Assembly: GCF_020217005.1 (NCBI RefSeq)
Contig: NZ_JAIWOI010000093.1
Coordinates: forward strand, 1 to 10,000
Length of the DNA: 10,000 nucleotides
From: Rheinheimera sp.
GTDB lineage: Bacteria > Pseudomonadota > Gammaproteobacteria > Enterobacterales > Alteromonadaceae
Reading direction: 5' to 3'
Position 1 is the first letter of the stretch. Every line of letters begins with the position of its first letter. The position numbers and the translations under genes were made by a program. The notes below the pieces were generated by a model. It worked only from the letters and a program-made list of their open reading frames with translations, searched no databases and had not been told where the DNA came from. Shown one piece after another: positions 7,491 to 10,000 of this stretch.

Positions 7491-8567
7491 TTACTCTGAA
7501 ATCAGGCAAGAGCTACTGGTCAGTCGCGGATGACAACGCCACAGGCTTTGATCCGGAAATTGCACAGGCTTGCCATCCCGAGTGTGCTGAGGTGCTCCTG
7601 GATAAAAATCGGTAGAAATGATCTGGGCAGCACTTTTTAGTGCTGCATCCCGTCTTGAAATCGAATAAGCGCTGGGATGAAACTCATCGCTGCGGGTGCG
7701 GACTATATAACCTTGCTGCACTAGTTTTTCTATAGCCTCAAACTGCTGCTCAGGCTGGTTCTGCAACACCATGGCAGCTTCAGCACTGTCTGGAGGATAG
7801 TTACCAAACATCACCCGTCCGGCCAAAGATGGATGCTGTTGCCGATACAACTCCAACTGAGCTGGCTGACCATCAAATAAAAAAACAAAACGACCGCGAG
7901 ACGATGCAACACTAGGCCAACCTTGGGTCAGCACAGTTTGCTGCAAACTCAGACCAGGTTTTCTGACAAAGTCCGGGGTCAGTAACTTTTGCTCAGGCAC
8001 TACAGCACGGATTTCCTGATCCAGCTGAGCGTAATCTTCAGAGGTCAGAATTCTGGGTTTAATACCCCCGGGAACGCCGCTTTCTTTTACATTCAATAAA
8101 ATCACAATGGGTAGATGATTTTTATGCTGACTTGACCACTGCAGCAATTGGCGCAGACAATCCTGAAATAGAGGGCAATGCGACACAAAATCCATATCCG
8201 GAATATGAAATGCCTTAAAACCGGGCTGTTGTAATTTGGCTTTGTATTCGGCTGATAACAACGACTTGCCCACCCATTGCTCGGCCGCCGGCTGCAGATA
8301 CATTCCACCTAGCGGATCGGCCAGTACATCCAACTCCAGATGACGCAGCCCCAAATCTAACTGCTGAGTTAAGGTTAAATGATGATACTGCAAAGAGGAG
8401 GTATCCTGACCTTGTTGCTGCAGATAACGGCTGACACCATCTGGCAGCGCCTGTTTGTAGCTATTGTGTGAGCCAATCCATTGCAACTGATTTAACTTCA
8501 AAGGGTCCGCCGCTTGGACAGTACAACCCAACCACAACAAAGCTACCAAACACAATCTGCGCAACAT
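7491..8567 (-). CDS. Secreted phosphatidylinositol-specific phospholipase C-like protein (PI-PLC-C1 type)
   Basis: This is a 358-residue exported protein of the Ca2+-dependent phosphoinositide-specific phospholipase C1-like family (PLC-like TIM-barrel phosphodiesterases). The N-terminus (MLRRLCLVALLWLGCTVQAA) is a signal peptide, probably cut after QA near residue 19-20. Catalytic-type motifs are in the expected order. IGSHNSYK (H34) carries the first histidine. RHLELDV (E78, D80) fits a calcium site. FHIPDMDF (H121) carries the second histidine, and LLNVKES follows near 158-163. RTRSDE and IISTDFYPG sit near the C-terminus as in this family. C131 and C137 could form a disulfide. ATG 8567 is chosen because AGGTGGA precedes it by about 4 bases; the longer GTG start at 8576 overlaps that ribosome site. 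The real substrate may be another phosphodiester. The upstream TOPRIM-like gene is 72 bases away on the same strand and could be co-transcribed, with no obvious functional link. Confidence 0.87.
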   Translation of the reverse strand: MLRRLCLVALLWLGCTVQAADPLKLNQLQWIGSHNSYKQALPDGVSRYLQQQGQDTSSLQYHHLTLTQQLDLGLRHLELDVLADPLGGMYLQPAAEQWVGKSLLSAEYKAKLQQPGFKAFHIPDMDFVSHCPLFQDCLRQLLQWSSQHKNHLPIVILLNVKESGVPGGIKPRILTSEDYAQLDQEIRAVVPEQKLLTPDFVRKPGLSLQQTVLTQGWPSVASSRGRFVFLFDGQPAQLELYRQQHPSLAGRVMFGNYPPDSAEAAMVLQNQPEQQFEAIEKLVQQGYIVRTRSDEFHPSAYSISRRDAALKSAAQIISTDFYPGAPQHTRDGKPVQFPDQSLWRCHPRLTSSSCLISE

Positions 8568-8594
8568 CTTTTCCACCTTTTAAATAAAAACAAC

Positions 8595-8600
8595 ACTATA
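8595..8600 (-). promoter_or_regulatory. Possible -10 element before the PI-PLC-like gene
   Basis: On the minus strand TATAGT (8600 to 8595) matches the sigma-70 -10 consensus at four of six positions. It lies 27 bases upstream of the chosen ATG. The region 17 bases further up is T-rich but has no clear -35 hexamer. This is a weak candidate for an internal promoter separating this gene from the one upstream. Confidence 0.25.
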
Positions 8601-8639
8601 GAGCGGACAGATGAACAAAAAACGACAGCAAAAGTACTA

Positions 8640-9422
8640 TTATCCCAGTAGCGCTTCCTGCTCTAAAAAACAGCCTTTTTGTTGTAACGCATCTAACAAA
8701 CCATAAAAATGGTGTTTTTCAGCTAATTCGAGCGCTTTCACCAGTTGATTCGGGTGTTTAGGTTTGTTGTTAAACAAGTGCTGCCAGCGGCTAAAATCTG
8801 CAGGCGTAACAAAATGTAGCTTGTCACCTAAACGTTGTTTTAATAAATCAAACAATTCCAAAGCCGCAGCATCAAAATCAAAGGCACAATAAATCTGTGA
8901 GTACTGCTGGTAAAAAACGGTCAGCAAGGCAGAACTGGCTTTGCTGCCGGATGCAAATCCGATATCTGTGTTATCCAGAGAAAAATCCTGCGCCAGCATT
9001 TGACCACAGACAGGCAATAGCTCCGGATAACGGAAAAAACACTCTTCATTTTCAATCAATAGCAAAGTAGCTTTGGGCTGATAACTCTGAAACTTATCTG
9101 TACCATCCAGGACTACAACTTCAGGTTGTCGGTTTTGACAGAATTGGTGGTACACCAACTGATAACCAAAAGAGGTGTTCACCTGATGCGAATCCCCCGT
9201 CTGCGCTGCTTCTTTGCGTGTGGCAGGCTGCAAAGCTTGCTGTTCCAACTGACGAAATAAAGCTTCAGAGACAATACTGACCTGCCATCGGCCCGACCCT
9301 AATTGCCGGACTTTAAACAACTCCGACTTTTTCTGGTAAAACAACGGCGGTAACAACTCCAGCATACGCCCATAATGCACAGGCTTACCCTGTCGGATTT
9401 GCTGCAGGTATTTTTTTAACAT
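8640..9422 (-). CDS. Stand-alone TOPRIM-type protein resembling Wadjet JetD/MksG C-terminal domain
   Basis: This 260-residue protein has no signal or membrane segment. The N-terminal half (1-115) is a basic, helical region without recognised motifs. The C-terminal half carries a TOPRIM-like pattern in the order seen in JetD (DUF2220 type). LLLIENEECFF (E124 in IEN, residues 120-130) corresponds to the JetD 'ENxxxF' glutamate motif. IGFASGSKASS (154-164) is the glycine turn. IYCAFDFDAAALELFDLLKQ (177-196) supplies the DxD pair D182/D184. Such domains bind divalent metal and, in JetD/MksG, nick or cleave DNA beside an SMC-like complex. No JetA, JetB, JetC or MksBEF gene flanks it here, so it is an orphan in this window. 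The ATG at 9422 has a modest GAGAG site about 6 bases upstream. The TOPRIM assignment is motif-based inference; nuclease activity is not shown. Confidence 0.68.
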   Translation of the reverse strand: MLKKYLQQIRQGKPVHYGRMLELLPPLFYQKKSELFKVRQLGSGRWQVSIVSEALFRQLEQQALQPATRKEAAQTGDSHQVNTSFGYQLVYHQFCQNRQPEVVVLDGTDKFQSYQPKATLLLIENEECFFRYPELLPVCGQMLAQDFSLDNTDIGFASGSKASSALLTVFYQQYSQIYCAFDFDAAALELFDLLKQRLGDKLHFVTPADFSRWQHLFNNKPKHPNQLVKALELAEKHHFYGLLDALQQKGCFLEQEALLG

Positions 9423-9713
9423 CCGCGACTCTCAAAGTGACCCAAGTGTACAAGCTGACAGTCAATCGCAAAGCAAAGCCCTTGGCAAGTGTCTCGAAAG
9501 CTTTATCAACTTGTCATAAATTTGCCATGGAGTAACCGGATAATAGGCTCCAGTTAAGTGCGAACCCTGTAATTGTGTTGCTTTAACTCTCTGGATTGTC
9601 CTGGATTTTTGATGAGGGAAACCCTGGTGGTTCTCCCTCTTTTTTTTCTGCATTTCTTCATCCATCTCCTGCTTTTTCTCGTAGTTACCTATCATTGCTG
9701 CGGATGACCTGCT
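9423..9713. other. Divergent intergenic region with plus-strand leader and terminator
   Basis: This gap of 291 bases separates the minus-strand TOPRIM-like gene from the plus-strand membrane-protein gene. It holds a GATAAT (-10-like, 9539-9544) on the plus strand without a good -35. A stem-forming pair AGTTAA (9552-9557) and TTAACT (9583-9588) follows, then two tandem 10-base units beginning CTGGATT (9591 and 9601), and the strong terminator listed separately. A minus-strand TTGACT (9465 to 9460) could be the -35 of the TOPRIM-like gene, but no good -10 accompanies it. I do not recognise a known riboswitch, tRNA or leader peptide. A short minus-strand open frame across the region has no ribosome site and is not accepted. 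Confidence 0.5.
9614..9647 (+). terminator. Strong intrinsic terminator or attenuator upstream of the DUF3429-like gene
   Basis: GAGGGAAACC (9614-9623) pairs with GGTT (9629-9632), then, past one bulged C at 9633, with TCCCTC (9634-9639). This gives ten base pairs around a CTGGT loop. An unbroken run of eight T follows (9640-9647), the textbook intrinsic terminator on the plus strand. On the minus strand the stem is followed by ATCAAAAATCC, so it would not work that way. No plus-strand gene precedes it for over 2 kb. It must therefore end either a small RNA starting in 9423-9610 or a leader of the gene at 9714, whose ATG is 66 bases downstream. Confidence 0.8.
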
Positions 9714-10000
9714 ATGCGCCAGATACAGATTTTAGGATATGCGGGATTAGTGCCCTTTATCAGCCTGACCTTGTTACAACTCTGGCCTCAGTTTTTGGCC
9801 CTCACCTTGCCTTTCTCTGCGTTTCTGAGTTATAGCCAAATCATTCTGGCTTTTATGGCTGGAGTGCTCTGGCCCGTGCTTTATCATCAGGCAGGACGCT
9901 TTTTCCCACTATGGGTAGTGAGTTTTGCTTTGACAGGCTGGTTCAGTAGTCTGCTTGCAGCGCCGGAACAACTGTTGGTTCTGGCCGCTGCCTTTGCCGC
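9714..10000 (+). CDS. DUF3429-like inner-membrane protein, 5' part
   Basis: This reading frame is open from the ATG at 9714 to the window edge, giving 95 residues. It is very hydrophobic, with predicted membrane segments at about residues 8-31 (GYAGLVPFISLTLLQLW onward), 39-57 (SYSQIILAFMAGVLWPVLY), 64-82 and 84-95. The opening LGYAGLVPF, followed by SYSQIILAFMAGVLW, resembles DUF3429 membrane proteins, which begin with LGYAGLIPF-like and ILSFLGGIHW-like stretches. Function of that family is unknown. The start is supported by GGATGA (9702-9707) 6 bases upstream; an overlapping ATG at 9704 in another frame encodes no plausible protein. Expression may depend on read-through of the terminator at 9614-9647 or on a promoter after it. 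The 3' end is outside the window. Confidence 0.75.
   Translation, partial: MRQIQILGYAGLVPFISLTLLQLWPQFLALTLPFSAFLSYSQIILAFMAGVLWPVLYHQAGRFFPLWVVSFALTGWFSSLLAAPEQLLVLAAAFA

Noticed and set aside
7237..7509. Minus-strand open frame of 90 residues across the convergent gap, considered as a frameshifted tail of the PI-PLC-like gene
   Set aside because: The PI-PLC-like protein already ends with the motifs expected near its C-terminus and at normal length. The extra frame has no recognisable continuation and overlaps the sodium channel coiled coil antisense.
8640..9422. A complete Wadjet or other anti-plasmid defence system
   Set aside because: Only a JetD-like TOPRIM protein is present. No JetA, JetB or JetC-like gene, and no SMC-type ATPase, is found in the window.
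9462..9695. Minus-strand open frame of 77 residues with a Lys/Glu-rich start
   Set aside because: No ribosome site before the ATG, and its Lys run is the reverse complement of the T-tract of the plus-strand terminator. It also overlaps the likely promoter region of the TOPRIM-like gene.
9596..9835. Plus-strand open frame of 79 residues overlapping the DUF3429-like start
   Set aside because: It runs through the terminator and is out of frame with the hydrophobic, family-like reading from 9714. Its Cys/Pro-rich content looks like a shadow.

Overview
The window is about 10 kb of ordinary chromosome from a Gram-negative gammaproteobacterium. The evidence is a tripartite RND efflux operon very close to AcrAB in sequence, an outer-membrane lipoprotein, a Sec signal peptide on a lipase-like protein, and moderate base composition. 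The mix of a BacNav sodium channel, a PI-PLC-C1-like enzyme and a DUF3429-like protein would fit an aquatic Alteromonadales/Chromatiales-type organism such as Rheinheimera. That placement is inference from gene content, not a measured identity. No insertion sequence, phage gene, tRNA, rRNA or CRISPR array was found.

Layout. (1) 1-5848, plus strand: a multidrug efflux operon. It holds the 3' part of the periplasmic adaptor, the complete inner-membrane RND pump, an outer-membrane factor whose ATG overlaps the pump stop by 4 bases, and a TetR-type regulator placed last. A very regular GAAA-tetraloop hairpin sits between the outer-membrane factor and the Shine-Dalgarno sequence of tetR. (2) 5849-6325, minus strand: a 148-residue protein of unknown function, convergent with tetR, whose stop codon lies inside a shared hairpin. 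(3) 6326-6481: a divergent regulatory gap with a 9-bp inverted repeat and a good -24/-12 (sigma-54) match facing the 148-residue gene. (4) 6482-7309, plus strand: a single-domain voltage-gated sodium channel with the same selectivity filter as NavAb. (5) 7310-7490: a convergent gap with two perfect inverted repeats. (6) 7491-9422, minus strand: a secreted PI-PLC-like protein, and upstream of it a stand-alone protein with TOPRIM motifs resembling Wadjet JetD/MksG. (7) 9423-9713: an intergenic region containing the strongest intrinsic terminator in the window. It is on the plus strand, with no plus-strand gene upstream, so it implies a small RNA or an attenuated leader. (8) 9714 to the end: the 5' part of a DUF3429-like inner-membrane protein.

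How the genes work together. The first three genes encode one envelope-spanning, proton-driven export machine, and the TetR protein is its most likely local regulator. The other genes show no clear shared pathway. No new multi-gene system is evident. The items most worth following are the orphan JetD-like TOPRIM protein, the unexplained leader/terminator before the DUF3429 gene, and the sigma-54-like site in front of the unknown 148-residue gene.
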